Part shown: piece after piece, positions 1 through 7,078 of the stretch | How positions within the stretch are numbered: position 1 is the first letter of the stretch | Layout of the letters: every line of letters begins with the position of its first letter | Assembly (NCBI GenBank): GCA_937959315.1 | Contig: CALGRC010000151.1 | Span: 1 to 18,296 of the forward strand | DNA from: an uncultured Clostridia bacterium | Lineage (GTDB): Bacteria; Bacillota; Clostridia; UMGS1810 | Reading direction: 5' to 3' | Length of the DNA: 18,296 nucleotides | Translations under genes and position numbers: made by a program | Notes under the pieces: generated by a model | Told to the model about the DNA's origin: nothing | Seen by the model: the letters and a program-made list of their open reading frames with translations, nothing else | Databases searched by the model: none

Positions 1-8
1 ACCTACAT

Positions 9-46
9 AAAAATCAACCCCACCCCTCAAGAATGAGGGGCAGGGG
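9..46 (-). terminator. Rho-independent terminator after the left-edge membrane protein
   Basis: On the minus strand a C-rich arm (about 35-45) pairs with a G-rich arm (about 19-28) around a six-base loop. The core is six perfect pairs, extended outward by G.T/T.G wobbles and three more G-C pairs. It is followed on that strand by TTGATTTTTATG. It lies 35 bases past the TGA of the membrane protein gene that ends at 81, so it most likely ends that transcript. The T-tract is only moderate. Confidence 0.55.
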
Positions 47-51
47 AGCTG

Positions 52-75
52 AAGTGTGCCTTAGTGCACTTTTTT
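52..75 (+). terminator. Rho-independent terminator for rightward transcription
   Basis: AAGTGTGC (52-59) pairs with GTGCACTT (64-71), including two wobble pairs, around a CTTA loop. A run of six T (70-75) follows on the plus strand. It would stop a rightward transcript entering from outside the window, so the gene left of this edge is probably convergent with the membrane protein gene. Confidence 0.5.
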
Positions 76-80
76 ATTCA

Positions 81-965
81 TCATTCATAACGGCCTTTGG
101 CACGGTGGTTTTTATAAACCTTTAAATAAAAAGTGCTGTTTTTGATGCACCAATCCTTGCTGACCAGCTCTTTTTCGTCACGGTAAACATCGTCTGCGGC
201 AAACTGCGCTTCGATATCGTTTACCACGTCGAAAAATTCGCCGTATTTGGCAAGCTGCCTGTAGGTAGGATGCTTGTAGGGGTTGATGTAATAGCGCGCC
301 AGCCGGATGGACAAATAGAGCAGCAGCGCCAGCCCCAGCAGGGCAATCCATGGGTCGCTGTTTTCGGTCCCCATTTCGGTGCCGCGCATATCAAACAGGT
401 ATTGGCTGATGGCAAGCGGCGCGTCAGCCGTTACGTTTTGGGTCAGGTCGGACAAAATGACCTTTGCCGGCTCAGTAAAAATACCGGATATTTGCTGCCC
501 GGCCTGCGGCTGGACGTCAAACGGCGCCAATATAGGGATTTGGATACCGCCGATGGTACCCAGGTACACCTGCTGTGTGATGTACGTTTCCTGTTGCCCG
601 GTTTGGGGGTTTTCAATGGTGACATCATAATGGATCCCGGTTGGTTCTACGCTGTCAAAGGTTACCCAAAACCGGTATTTCCGTCCGTCCAGCCAGCTAG
701 TAGGCGCCGCTGCAAAATTGGGGATGGATTTATCCTCCCGCTTCTTCATGGTGATAGGCTCCTGATATACCACCGTTTGGGTGGTAGAAGCAAATGTTTC
801 TGCGTCAAATGGATACGGCCCGTGCAATCTCCCTGCGATATACATGCCGGTGGCGCAGAAAAATAAAATAAGCAGCAGCACATAGACGGCAATGACAAGC
901 AAAAACCGCCGCCGCCCCCGCTGGACCCCCTGATATAGTACCCCGTCCTTGTGTACAACCGTCAT
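81..965 (-). CDS. Uncharacterised membrane protein with two transmembrane helices
   Basis: I do not recognise this 294-residue protein. The first 20 residues are basic and cytosolic (GRRR at 17-20). A strong hydrophobic helix follows (about 21-43). Then comes an extracytoplasmic region of about 160 residues rich in beta-type sequence, with no cysteines or enzyme motif visible. A second helix spans about 206-225, and a polar tail of about 70 residues (KYGEFFDVVNDIEAQF and beyond) should lie in the cytosol. The layout suggests a membrane-anchored sensor or scaffold, which is only inference. The ATG at 965 is chosen because AGAGGTG lies eight bases upstream; an in-frame TTG at 1004 has no such site and would lie upstream of the predicted transcription start. 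It follows rsmI by 57 bases, with a possible promoter between them. Confidence 0.75.
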   Translation of the reverse strand: MTVVHKDGVLYQGVQRGRRRFLLVIAVYVLLLILFFCATGMYIAGRLHGPYPFDAETFASTTQTVVYQEPITMKKREDKSIPNFAAAPTSWLDGRKYRFWVTFDSVEPTGIHYDVTIENPQTGQQETYITQQVYLGTIGGIQIPILAPFDVQPQAGQQISGIFTEPAKVILSDLTQNVTADAPLAISQYLFDMRGTEMGTENSDPWIALLGLALLLYLSIRLARYYINPYKHPTYRQLAKYGEFFDVVNDIEAQFAADDVYRDEKELVSKDWCIKNSTFYLKVYKNHRAKGRYE

Positions 966-985
966 GAATTGGTCACCTCTTCCAT

Positions 986-1014
986 AGTATAGCGGATTTT
1001 CCAATCAAAAACAA
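986..1014 (-). promoter_or_regulatory. Possible sigma-A promoter for the membrane protein gene
   Basis: On the minus strand TTGTTT (1009-1014) and TATACT (986-991) are separated by 17 bases. The predicted start point, near 979, would leave the ribosome binding site almost at the 5' end of the mRNA. This makes the call tentative, and readthrough from rsmI is an alternative. Confidence 0.4.
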
Positions 1015-1022
1015 GAGATATT

Positions 1023-1853
1023 TTATGAACGTTCATACGCGTTGTAGACCTCCCGTTTTGGCTGCCCGCGCAAAAGCGCCGTTTGGCGGACAGCCTCCTT
1101 TTTGGACAAGCCGGATGCGATGAACGCATCCACCTGCTCTTTTACCGGCGGAAGCTCTTCCGGCACGGGAACGCTGGGCGCGGCGCCGGTTATTACCAGC
1201 ACAAATTCCCCTTTGGGCTGGGAGCCGGCATACCGCTCCAGCGCGCCCTCGATGGTGGTGCGGTCGCATTCTTCATGCAGCTTGGTCAGCTCCCGGCACA
1301 GAGCGAGTTCCCGGTTCCCCAGCGTATCCAGCAGGTCGCTGAGCGTACGGCAGAGCCGGTGGGGCGCTTCGTACAAAAGGATGGTACGCGGTTCTACAGC
1401 CAGGGCGCGCAGCCGTTCCTCCCGCTCTTTTTTCGGGACGGGCAGAAACCCCTCGAATACAAACCGCCGGGTGGGCAGGCCGGACATGATGAGCGCTTGC
1501 ACAAACGCCGCCGCCCCGGGCAGGGGGACTACGGGTATGCCGTTTTGTATGCACAGCCGCACCAAATCCTCGCCCGGGTCGGAAATGCCCGGGGTGCCCG
1601 CGTCGGTCACCAGCGCAATGGATTGGCCCTCCAGCAGCCGCCCGGCCAGCACCGGCCCCATTTGGGCGCGGTTGTGTTCGTGGTAGCTTACAAGCGGCTT
1701 GGATATGGCAAAATGGGTGAGCAGCTTTTTGGTGCGGCGGGTGTCCTCGCAGGCAATGGCGTCAACCGATTTGAGCGTTTCCAGCGCGCGCAGCGTGATA
1801 TCCCCCAAGTTGCCGATGGGGGTGGCGCACAAATAAAGGGTTCCGGGGCTCAT
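1023..1853 (-). CDS. rsmI: 16S rRNA (cytidine(1402)-2'-O)-methyltransferase
   Basis: RsmI methylates the 2'-O of C1402 in the decoding centre of 16S rRNA, using S-adenosylmethionine. The 276-residue protein has the normal family length and signature: ATPIGNLGD (10-18), ACEDTR (34-39), VTDAGTPGISDPG (82-94) and the LPGAAA region (111-116) of the tetrapyrrole-methylase fold. The C-terminal SGLSKKEAVRQTALLRGQ helix matches the family's RNA-contacting tail. Reading could extend upstream to 2027, but the ATG at 1853 is preceded by AAGGAGG at good spacing and the family homology begins there. The start overlaps the TGA of the upstream methyltransferase gene (ATGA, 1850-1853), implying translational coupling. 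Pairing with that gene matches yabB-yabC in Bacillus, although the small yazA-type gene between them there is absent. Confidence 0.95.
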   Translation of the reverse strand: MSPGTLYLCATPIGNLGDITLRALETLKSVDAIACEDTRRTKKLLTHFAISKPLVSYHEHNRAQMGPVLAGRLLEGQSIALVTDAGTPGISDPGEDLVRLCIQNGIPVVPLPGAAAFVQALIMSGLPTRRFVFEGFLPVPKKEREERLRALAVEPRTILLYEAPHRLCRTLSDLLDTLGNRELALCRELTKLHEECDRTTIEGALERYAGSQPKGEFVLVITGAAPSVPVPEELPPVKEQVDAFIASGLSKKEAVRQTALLRGQPKREVYNAYERS

Positions 1854-2533
1854 TGCAGTTCCTCCTTTTGGGTCAGGTAGACGGGCGCACGGCAGTCCAG
1901 CCCTGGCCTGCCGCCATGGACGCCTTCTATGAGCACTAGCTTGGGCGGCTGTGTGCAGGACGGGCAGACCGTTTGCAGTGTTTTTGGCTCCAGGCGGTGG
2001 GTACGCATGCCGCACAGCAGGTCGCACAGCCGTTCTGGCCGGTGTACCAGGTAGAGCCTGCCTGCCGGCCGGAGCAAGGCCGCTGATATACGCAGGATGG
2101 TGTCCAAATCGGTGCGGAGCTCAAACCGGGCGGCCGCTTTGGCGTCCGATGGGTTTATCCGGCCGTTGGCGGGTTTGTAATAAGGCGGGTTGCATACCAC
2201 CACATCTGCGCTGCCCGGCCGCAGGAAGTTGAGGCAGTCGGCAATATCGGCGTGCACAAACGACAGCCGCCCTTCCAGGCTATTGCGCGCAATGTTGCGC
2301 ACCGCCAGGCGGTAGGAGGCCTCTTGTAGTTCTACGCCGATCACGGCCTTTGCGGCGGTTTTGGCGCACAGCAGCACCGATACGGCGCCGTTGCCCGCAC
2401 ACAGGTCAACCACCGTATCGCCGGTCTCCACACGGGCAAAGTCAGAGAGCAGCACACTGTCTGTCCCAAAGCAATAAAGGCTGGTATCCTGTATCAGCCG
2501 GAAGCCGCCGCCCAAATCGTCCACCCGTTCCAT
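1850..2533 (-). CDS. trmN6: tRNA1(Val) (adenine(37)-N6)-methyltransferase family protein (YabB/YfiC type)
   Basis: This 227-residue class I SAM-dependent methyltransferase has motif I VDLCAGNGAVSVLL (42-55), the acidic SAM-ribose residue in GVELQ (66-70), and the amino-methyltransferase motif NPPYYK (115-120), typical of N6-adenine methylation. The family member in E. coli modifies A37 of tRNA1(Val); the same substrate here is by homology only. The YCFGTDSVLL stretch (20-29) is characteristic of the YfiC/YabB group. The ATG at 2533 is preceded by GGGGAGG; an upstream extension to 2671 would run through the terminator and into the ferredoxin gene, so it is rejected. The gene overlaps rsmI by four bases. 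Its ribosome binding site lies just past the T-tract of the ferredoxin terminator, so expression probably depends on terminator readthrough or on a promoter I could not find. Confidence 0.88.
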   Translation of the reverse strand: MERVDDLGGGFRLIQDTSLYCFGTDSVLLSDFARVETGDTVVDLCAGNGAVSVLLCAKTAAKAVIGVELQEASYRLAVRNIARNSLEGRLSFVHADIADCLNFLRPGSADVVVCNPPYYKPANGRINPSDAKAAARFELRTDLDTILRISAALLRPAGRLYLVHRPERLCDLLCGMRTHRLEPKTLQTVCPSCTQPPKLVLIEGVHGGRPGLDCRAPVYLTQKEELQ

Positions 2534-2550
2534 CCCTTTACCTCCCCAAT

Positions 2551-2588
2551 GAAAAATAAAAAGGCCCCGGCAAAACCGCCGGGGCCTT
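2551..2588 (-). terminator. Strong Rho-independent terminator of the ferredoxin gene
   Basis: An 11-bp perfect GC-rich stem (2578-2588 pairing with 2561-2571) closes a six-base loop. On the minus strand it runs into TTTTTTATTTTT (2562-2551). It starts ten bases past the ferredoxin stop codon. The end of the T-tract is only 17 bases from the trmN6 start codon, so it separates ferredoxin from trmN6-rsmI transcription. Confidence 0.9.
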
Positions 2589-2597
2589 GGTTGGTAC

Positions 2598-2771
2598 TTA
2601 TTCCGCCGGATTGGGCGCGCCAACCGGGCAAACACCCGCACACGCACCACATTCAATGCACTCTTCCGCATTGATTACATATTTGCTGTCGCCAGCGGAG
2701 ATGCACGATACCGGACATTCGCCCTCACAGGCGCCGCAGCTGATGCAATCGTCGTTGATGAAGTATGCCAT
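2598..2771 (-). CDS. Clostridial-type 2[4Fe-4S] ferredoxin
   Basis: A 57-residue electron carrier with two cluster-binding motifs, CxxCxxCxxxCP at C9-C12-C15-C19 and again at C38-C41-C44-C48. This is the standard bacterial 8Fe-8S ferredoxin that shuttles low-potential electrons in the cytosol of anaerobes. A ninth cysteine, C23, lies just after the first motif and is not required by either cluster pattern. A GTG at 2780 is in frame but overlaps the AAGGAGG; the ATG at 2771 lies eight bases beyond that site and is preferred. The gene is a single-gene unit with its own promoter and terminator. It sits between ricT and trmN6, where Bacillus has yabA instead. Confidence 0.95.
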   Translation of the reverse strand: MAYFINDDCISCGACEGECPVSCISAGDSKYVINAEECIECGACAGVCPVGAPNPAE

Positions 2772-2800
2772 TTGAAACACCTCCTTACAATGATGGCTTT

Positions 2801-2829
2801 ATTATACGCGAAACGGTATAAAAAAGCAA
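2801..2829 (-). promoter_or_regulatory. Sigma-A promoter of the ferredoxin gene
   Basis: On the minus strand TTGCTT (2824-2829) and a consensus TATAAT (2801-2806) are 17 bases apart. The predicted start gives a leader of about 25 bases with AAGGAGG. The promoter begins about 25 bases past the ricT stop codon, and I see no terminator after ricT, so some readthrough into ferredoxin is possible. Confidence 0.75.
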
Positions 2830-2853
2830 GTGTTGTTTAAAAGAAAAACAAAA

Positions 2854-3726
2854 CTAATCTTCCAAATCTTTTAGTTTTTCTGCTTCTTTTGTTTTTCCGC
2901 CGTCTTTTTTCCCGGCTTTTTTGATAATTTCCACGTCTTTGATCGCATATTCCTTGATTTGTTTTTCGCCGTTGGTATCCAGTGTGACGGCAATCCGGCC
3001 CTTCAGCAGGTCGGCGCGGGAAACCACCCCCCGCCCGTCGGCGGTTTTGACAATGCTGACCACGCCAGGCGTGGTGCGCAGCAGCGGTTCATAGGCCTCC
3101 TGCTCGTTTTTCAGGCAGCACATCAGCCTGCCGCAGGTGCCGGATATTTTGGTGGGGTTGAGCGACATGCTCTGCTCCTTGGCCATTTTGATGGACACCG
3201 GCTGGAAATCGCCCAGGTAGGTGTTGCAGCACAGCGCCCGGCCGCAGATACCCAGGCCGCCCAGCATTTTTGCTTCATCGCGTACGCCGATTTGCCGCAG
3301 TTCTATGCGTGTTTTAAACACGCTGGCCAAATCGCGCACCAGTTCCCGGAAATCCACCCGCCCGTCGGCGGTGAAATAAAATAATATCTTGTTATGGTCA
3401 AAAGTGTATTCCACATCCACCAGCTTCATGTCGAGCTGGTGCTTGCGGATTTTTTCCTGGCAGAGGGAAAACGCTTCCCGTTCCCTGCGCCGGTTTTCTT
3501 CCATGCGCGCCCGGTCGTCCTGCGTGGCCGGCCGTATAATTTTTTTGAGCGGCTGAACCACTTGGTCGTCATCCACCGCACGTTTTTCCATCACGATGGT
3601 GCCAAATTCCACGCCGCGCGTGGTTTCTACGATTACATTATCCTGTTTTTTGAGCTGGTATTTGCCAGCGTCAAAGTAGTATACTTTCCCAATGCGTTTA
3701 AACCGCACCCCTACGACCTCAACCAT
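2854..3726 (-). CDS. ricT: PSP1-domain regulatory iron-sulfur protein RicT (YaaT)
   Basis: In Bacillus, RicT forms a complex with RicA (YmcA) and RicF (YlbF) that binds [4Fe-4S] clusters and helps RNase Y mature mRNAs; it also affects sporulation and biofilm formation. The 290-residue protein has the PSP1 fold from the N-terminus (MVEVVGVRFKRIGKVYYFD). Two paired-cysteine motifs, CGRALCC (C161, C166, C167) and CGRLMCC (C198, C203, C204), are those implicated in cluster binding. The last 25 residues are lysine- and glutamate-rich and probably disordered. The start codon at 3726 follows GGGAGG and overlaps the end of holB by eight bases, so the two are likely coupled. The holB-ricT order is the classic one. 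RicA and RicF partners are not in the window. Confidence 0.93.
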   Translation of the reverse strand: MVEVVGVRFKRIGKVYYFDAGKYQLKKQDNVIVETTRGVEFGTIVMEKRAVDDDQVVQPLKKIIRPATQDDRARMEENRRREREAFSLCQEKIRKHQLDMKLVDVEYTFDHNKILFYFTADGRVDFRELVRDLASVFKTRIELRQIGVRDEAKMLGGLGICGRALCCNTYLGDFQPVSIKMAKEQSMSLNPTKISGTCGRLMCCLKNEQEAYEPLLRTTPGVVSIVKTADGRGVVSRADLLKGRIAVTLDTNGEKQIKEYAIKDVEIIKKAGKKDGGKTKEAEKLKDLED

Positions 3727-4684
3727 GTAGTTCCTCCCTGCATATTATGAGCATCGCCTGTACCGAAAGGCTAAAATTGCCGTACCGGCCCAGCTCTTTC
3801 TGCGTGTTTAGTATGGTTTCTATCATACGCAGCAGCGTCCGCTTCCCCGCTAGGCGGGAAACCGTTTCTATCAGCGCCTTTTGGTCGCCGTTGACCACAA
3901 GGGCCGCCGCGCCCAGCTTTGACAGCAGGCAGTCGCGCAGCAGCAGCACCGTCAGGGCAAACAAATCTTCCCGCCGGTCTTTGTACTGGTCAAAAAAAGC
4001 TACGATATCATATATTATAAAGTCATCGCCGGTGAAAAGCAAGAGAATTTTTTGGAAGAGTTCTTCCCGCAGCGTTTGGAATTGGTTATCATACAGCAGC
4101 GCTTTGAGTTTTCCGGGATTGCCGCCGCAGTAAGAAAAAGCGATATCCCCTTCCGGAAGCTGCGGCGCAATGGCGCGCAGCGCAGCCAGCGGCAGCGGCG
4201 GGATACGGATATATTGCGCCCGTGAACGGACGGTGGGCAGCAGCATGGCGGCGTTTTCGCACAGCAGCAGGAACAGCGCGTAACCGGGCGGTTCCTCTAT
4301 GGCTTTGAGCAGCGCGTTTTGTGCTGCGGCGTTCATTTTCTGAGCATCCTCTATTACAAATACCCTGCGCCCGCCGTCCGCCGGGCGGACGGCAACTTCC
4401 TGCAGCAGTTCCCGGATGGCTGCAATGGGCAGCGTCGCCTTTTCCTGTGCCGATATCCATATCAGATCGGGATGGGCGTTTTCTGCGATTTGCCGGCAAG
4501 CGGGGCATTGCCCGCATGCGCTGTGCGTCTGGCACAGTGCCAGCGCCGCTATATAGCGCGCCAGCGTTTTTTTCCCGGCCCCTGCCGCACCTTCCAGCAA
4601 GTAGGCGTGCCCCAGCCGCCCGCTGGACAGTGCATGGGCGAAAAAGCCGGCCGGGGCGCCGGCCGGCTGCAGTATTGGCTTCAT
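3719..4684 (-). CDS. holB: DNA polymerase III clamp-loader subunit delta'
   Basis: Delta' is the stator of the clamp loader that opens and loads the beta clamp at primed sites. The 321-residue protein starts with the typical HAYLLEG strand, then a P-loop GAAGAGKKT (32-40). A four-cysteine zinc module follows (C51, C57, C60, C63), then VFVIEDAQKMN (108-118, Walker B region) and LLKAIEEPP (125-133). The sensor segment at 151-157 reads TVRSRAQ, with alanine where many homologues have cysteine in the SRC motif. The ATG at 4684 is chosen on homology; an in-frame TTG at 4705 has no ribosome binding site, and the site before 4684 (AAAGG, 12-13 bases away) is weak. The start overlaps the end of darA by 11-14 bases, suggesting translation is coupled. 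The yaaR-like gene found between them in Bacillus is absent. Confidence 0.93.
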   Translation of the reverse strand: MKPILQPAGAPAGFFAHALSSGRLGHAYLLEGAAGAGKKTLARYIAALALCQTHSACGQCPACRQIAENAHPDLIWISAQEKATLPIAAIRELLQEVAVRPADGGRRVFVIEDAQKMNAAAQNALLKAIEEPPGYALFLLLCENAAMLLPTVRSRAQYIRIPPLPLAALRAIAPQLPEGDIAFSYCGGNPGKLKALLYDNQFQTLREELFQKILLLFTGDDFIIYDIVAFFDQYKDRREDLFALTVLLLRDCLLSKLGAAALVVNGDQKALIETVSRLAGKRTLLRMIETILNTQKELGRYGNFSLSVQAMLIICREELHG

Positions 4685-4691
4685 GGATGGT

Positions 4692-5018
4692 TCAGACCTT
4701 TTCAAACCGTTCTACATCCAGCACAAAGATGGTCGCCCCGCCCACCTCTACTTCAATCGGGTAGGGGGTGAATGCGCTGGTTGCGCCCATGGGCATGGGG
4801 GATGTAGCGATTTGTTTGCGGCGGTGGCTCTTTTCGTCAATAATTTTGATGACCTCGTCAATTTTGTCTTCATCGGTGCCAATGAGCATGGTCATATTCC
4901 CGGCGCGCAGGAACCCGCCGGTGGTAGCCAGCTTTGTGACAGAAAACCCCGCCTTGCTCAGGGATGACAGTACCTTGTTGCCGTCTTCGTCATTGACAAT
5001 TGCCAGTACGAGTTTCAT
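4692..5018 (-). CDS. darA: Cyclic-di-AMP receptor (PstA/DarA, YaaQ family)
   Basis: This 108-residue PII-like protein belongs to the family of trimeric cytosolic receptors that bind c-di-AMP. The conserved N-terminal strand MKLVLAIVNDED and the KLATTGGFLRAGNMTMLIG loop (about 29-47), which lines the nucleotide site in characterised homologues, are present. The C-terminal EVEVGGATIFVLDVERFEKV strand is also typical. The length is normal. A GGGGAGC site lies about eight bases before the ATG at 5018. It is the first gene of the leftward darA-holB-ricT unit and has a good sigma-A promoter. In Bacillus tmk lies upstream of yaaQ; here that place is taken by a divergent operon. Confidence 0.93.
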   Translation of the reverse strand: MKLVLAIVNDEDGNKVLSSLSKAGFSVTKLATTGGFLRAGNMTMLIGTDEDKIDEVIKIIDEKSHRRKQIATSPMPMGATSAFTPYPIEVEVGGATIFVLDVERFEKV

Positions 5019-5048
5019 ATATATCAGCTCCCCGTATTTGATATCCTT

Positions 5049-5077
5049 ATTATAGCCTATCTGGGATGGAAAATCAA
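5049..5077 (-). promoter_or_regulatory. Sigma-A promoter of the darA-holB-ricT unit
   Basis: On the minus strand TTGATT (5072-5077) and consensus TATAAT (5049-5054) are separated by 17 bases. The predicted transcript starts near 5042, giving a leader of about 25 bases before darA. Confidence 0.75.
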
Positions 5078-5086
5078 GCTATTTGA

Positions 5087-5115
5087 TTGTCAACCGGCGC
5101 CGGATATGTTATAAT
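5087..5115 (+). promoter_or_regulatory. Sigma-A promoter of the peptidase-apbE-trxB-amidohydrolase operon
   Basis: TTGTCA (5087-5092) and consensus TATAAT (5110-5115) are 17 bases apart on the plus strand. The predicted start near 5122 gives a leader of about 43-50 bases. The -35 box lies ten bases from the -35 box of the divergent darA promoter, so the two promoters sit back to back. Confidence 0.78.
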
Positions 5116-5164
5116 GGGTGCATAACCGACCCGTCCCCTTCCATACACTGTAGGGAAAGGGGCG

Positions 5165-6064
5165 ATGAAAATGGATTTTGACAGGTTTGACTATGAGAAA
5201 TTGACGCAAAGCCTACAGGATTTTGCGGGCAAGTATTTGTCTGCCCGGCTGTTTTCAGCGGGTAAGAGCGTAGCAGGGCGGGAATTGTGGTGCGTTGCCG
5301 TCGGGCGGGGGAAAAAACAGGTGTTCTTAAACGGCGCGCACCATGCGCTTGAGTGGATTACCGCTTCGCTGCTGGCAAATTTTTTATGGGATTTTGCCGC
5401 GGCGGCAGAAGCGGGGGAAGAACTCGGCGGGTACAATGCGCGCAATATTTTTGAGCGGTGTACCTTTACGGTGCTGCCCATGGTCAATCCGGATGGGGTG
5501 CAGATGGTATTGCATGGCCTTTCAGAAGGCGATCCCAACTATGGCAATATTGTCCGCTGGCTGGACGGGCAGGATGTGCAGGAAGTGTGGCAGGCAAACC
5601 TCAACGGCGTGGATTTAAACCACAATTATGACGCGCTGTTTGAGCAAGGGAAACAAGTGGCGGCGGAAGTGTACGGCATTACCGGGCCGGGCCCCACCCG
5701 CTGGTCGGGGGCGTATCCGTTTTCCGAGCCGGAAACCGCTGCCGTACGCCGGCTGGTGCTGGAGGGAGAGTTTCCGGTGGCGGTGGCGTTCCACACACAG
5801 GGGGAGGTCATTTACTGGTCGTTTGACGGCAACCGCAAGTTCCGCATGCAGGCCGAGGTCCTGTCCCGTGCCAGCGGCTATGCGTTGGATAACACAGTGG
5901 GGATAAGCTCCTATTCCGGATTTAAAGACTGGTATCTGGACAAATTTGATTTGCCTGCTTTCACCGTGGAGGCAGGGCTGGGGGAAAATCCGCTGCCATT
6001 TTCCCAGTTTGAAGGCATCAAGCAGGCGTGTTATCCGCTTATATTGGCGTGCGCCGCGCTGTAG
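5165..6064 (+). CDS. M14-family zinc carboxypeptidase, gamma-D-glutamyl-diamino-acid peptidase type
   Basis: Proteins of this type cut the gamma-D-Glu to diaminopimelate (or related) bond in cell-wall peptides. Zinc ligands are visible as H60-A-L-E63 in NGAHHALEW and H210 in AFHTQGEVIYW; the catalytic glutamate is probably E269 in FTVEAG. NPDGV (109-112 region), GVDLNHNY (148-155) and the GAYPFSEPET loop are family hallmarks, and HTQGEVIYW is typical of the endopeptidase I/YqgT group. Where many M14 enzymes have HxRE, this one has leucine. No signal peptide or LysM repeat precedes the catalytic domain, so it may act in the cytosol on recycled muropeptides. The ATG at 5171 has better spacing from AAGGGG than the ATG at 5165; both are possible. 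It is the first gene of a four-gene operon. Confidence 0.88.
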   Translation: MKMDFDRFDYEKLTQSLQDFAGKYLSARLFSAGKSVAGRELWCVAVGRGKKQVFLNGAHHALEWITASLLANFLWDFAAAAEAGEELGGYNARNIFERCTFTVLPMVNPDGVQMVLHGLSEGDPNYGNIVRWLDGQDVQEVWQANLNGVDLNHNYDALFEQGKQVAAEVYGITGPGPTRWSGAYPFSEPETAAVRRLVLEGEFPVAVAFHTQGEVIYWSFDGNRKFRMQAEVLSRASGYALDNTVGISSYSGFKDWYLDKFDLPAFTVEAGLGENPLPFSQFEGIKQACYPLILACAAL

Positions 6065-6095
6065 GCGGCAAAAGAAAAGGACGGTGGTTGCAGCT

Positions 6096-7073
6096 GTGAA
6101 CAAAAAACTGTTGCTGGGCACCTTGGCGGCGGTACTGCTGGCCGCGGTGATTTTACCGGGTTTACAAAACCGGCAGCAGAGCCGCACGGAGTTTCTGATG
6201 GATACCTATGTAACCATCACTGCGCCGCGTTCTGCAGCACAAACGGTGGACGCCTGTTTTGCAGAAATTGCACGGCTGGAGCATTTGCTGTCCGCCTACC
6301 GGGAGGATAGTGAAATTGCCCGTGTGAATGCAGAGGGGTATGGCCGGCCGGCAGCGGTGTCAGACGAGGTGTTTGCCCTGCTGCAGAGGGCGCAGCAGCT
6401 TTCGGCGGCGACGGACGGTGCGTTTGACATTACCGTAAAGCCGCTCATCGACCTGTGGGATATCCGCAGCGGCCAAAATACCGTGCCGTCCGGTGACGCC
6501 ATTGCCGCAGTGCTGCCAAGCGTTGGGTATGAGAAGCTGGCGCTGGATGAGGAAACCAAAACGGTGCGGTTCCTGGCGCCCGGCATGGGGATAGAGCTGG
6601 GCGCCATAGCCAAGGGCTATGCAGGCGACCGGGTGCGGGAGATTTTGGAATCGGCCGGTGTGGAAGGCGCCATTGTGGATTTGGGCGGCAACATTGTAAC
6701 CACCGCGCGCAAAGACGGCAAGCCGTGGCGTATTGGGCTGCAAGACCCGGACCAGCCCCGCGGGAGCTATTTTACCACGGTAGAGTCGGCTGGGGGGTCG
6801 GTGGTGACCAGCGGCCCGTATGAGCGGTATTTTGAAAAGGACGGGAAACGGTACCACCACATTTTGGACCCCCGTACCGGCTGGCCGGCGGATACCGGCC
6901 TTGAAAGCGTGACGGTCATTTCCGGGGATGGGACGCTTGCCGATGCGCTGTCCACCGCGCTGTTTGTCATGGGGCCGGATGCCGGCATGGCGTTTGCCGG
7001 CAGTTCCCAGCTCCAGGCCGTTTTTTTGACCGATACCAAAGAAATTAGATACAGCCAAACGACAGGAGGATGA
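6096..7073 (+). CDS. apbE: FAD:protein FMN transferase, membrane-anchored
   Basis: ApbE attaches FMN from FAD to a threonine or serine of extracytoplasmic targets such as RnfG/NqrC-type subunits and FMN-bind proteins. The 325-residue protein has an N-terminal hydrophobic anchor (about 4-22) without a lipobox cysteine. It then shows LMDTYVTIT, DGAFDITVKPL (107-117), ELGAIAKGYA (167-176), VDLGGNI (194-200), HHILDPRTGWP (254-264) and a metal-site segment TLADALSTA (280-288). All are family signatures. The GTG at 6096 is preferred because it gives the normal N-terminus and GGTGG lies eight bases upstream; a GTG at 6084 is an alternative. It follows the peptidase by 31 bases and its TGA overlaps the following reading frame. 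No flavinylation target is visible in the window. Confidence 0.92.
   Translation: MNKKLLLGTLAAVLLAAVILPGLQNRQQSRTEFLMDTYVTITAPRSAAQTVDACFAEIARLEHLLSAYREDSEIARVNAEGYGRPAAVSDEVFALLQRAQQLSAATDGAFDITVKPLIDLWDIRSGQNTVPSGDAIAAVLPSVGYEKLALDEETKTVRFLAPGMGIELGAIAKGYAGDRVREILESAGVEGAIVDLGGNIVTTARKDGKPWRIGLQDPDQPRGSYFTTVESAGGSVVTSGPYERYFEKDGKRYHHILDPRTGWPADTGLESVTVISGDGTLADALSTALFVMGPDAGMAFAGSSQLQAVFLTDTKEIRYSQTTGG
7064..7069 (+). promoter_or_regulatory. Ribosome binding site deciding the trxB start
   Basis: A perfect AGGAGG touches the ATG at 7070 directly but lies nine bases before the in-frame ATG at 7079. This favours 7079 as the true start and MYDMVIIGGG as the N-terminus. Confidence 0.7.
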
Positions 7074-7078
7074 AAAAG

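Noticed and set aside
270..866. 198-codon plus-strand open frame opposite the membrane protein gene
   Set aside because: It lies wholly antisense to a gene with clear helices and a ribosome binding site; its translation shows no family features.
1083..1880. 265-codon plus-strand open frame opposite rsmI
   Set aside because: RsmI motifs on the minus strand are unmistakable; this is a GC-driven shadow frame.
1854..2027. N-terminal extension of RsmI to 2027
   Set aside because: The extension overlaps the methyltransferase gene, has no homology, and the ATG at 1853 has a strong AAGGAGG site.
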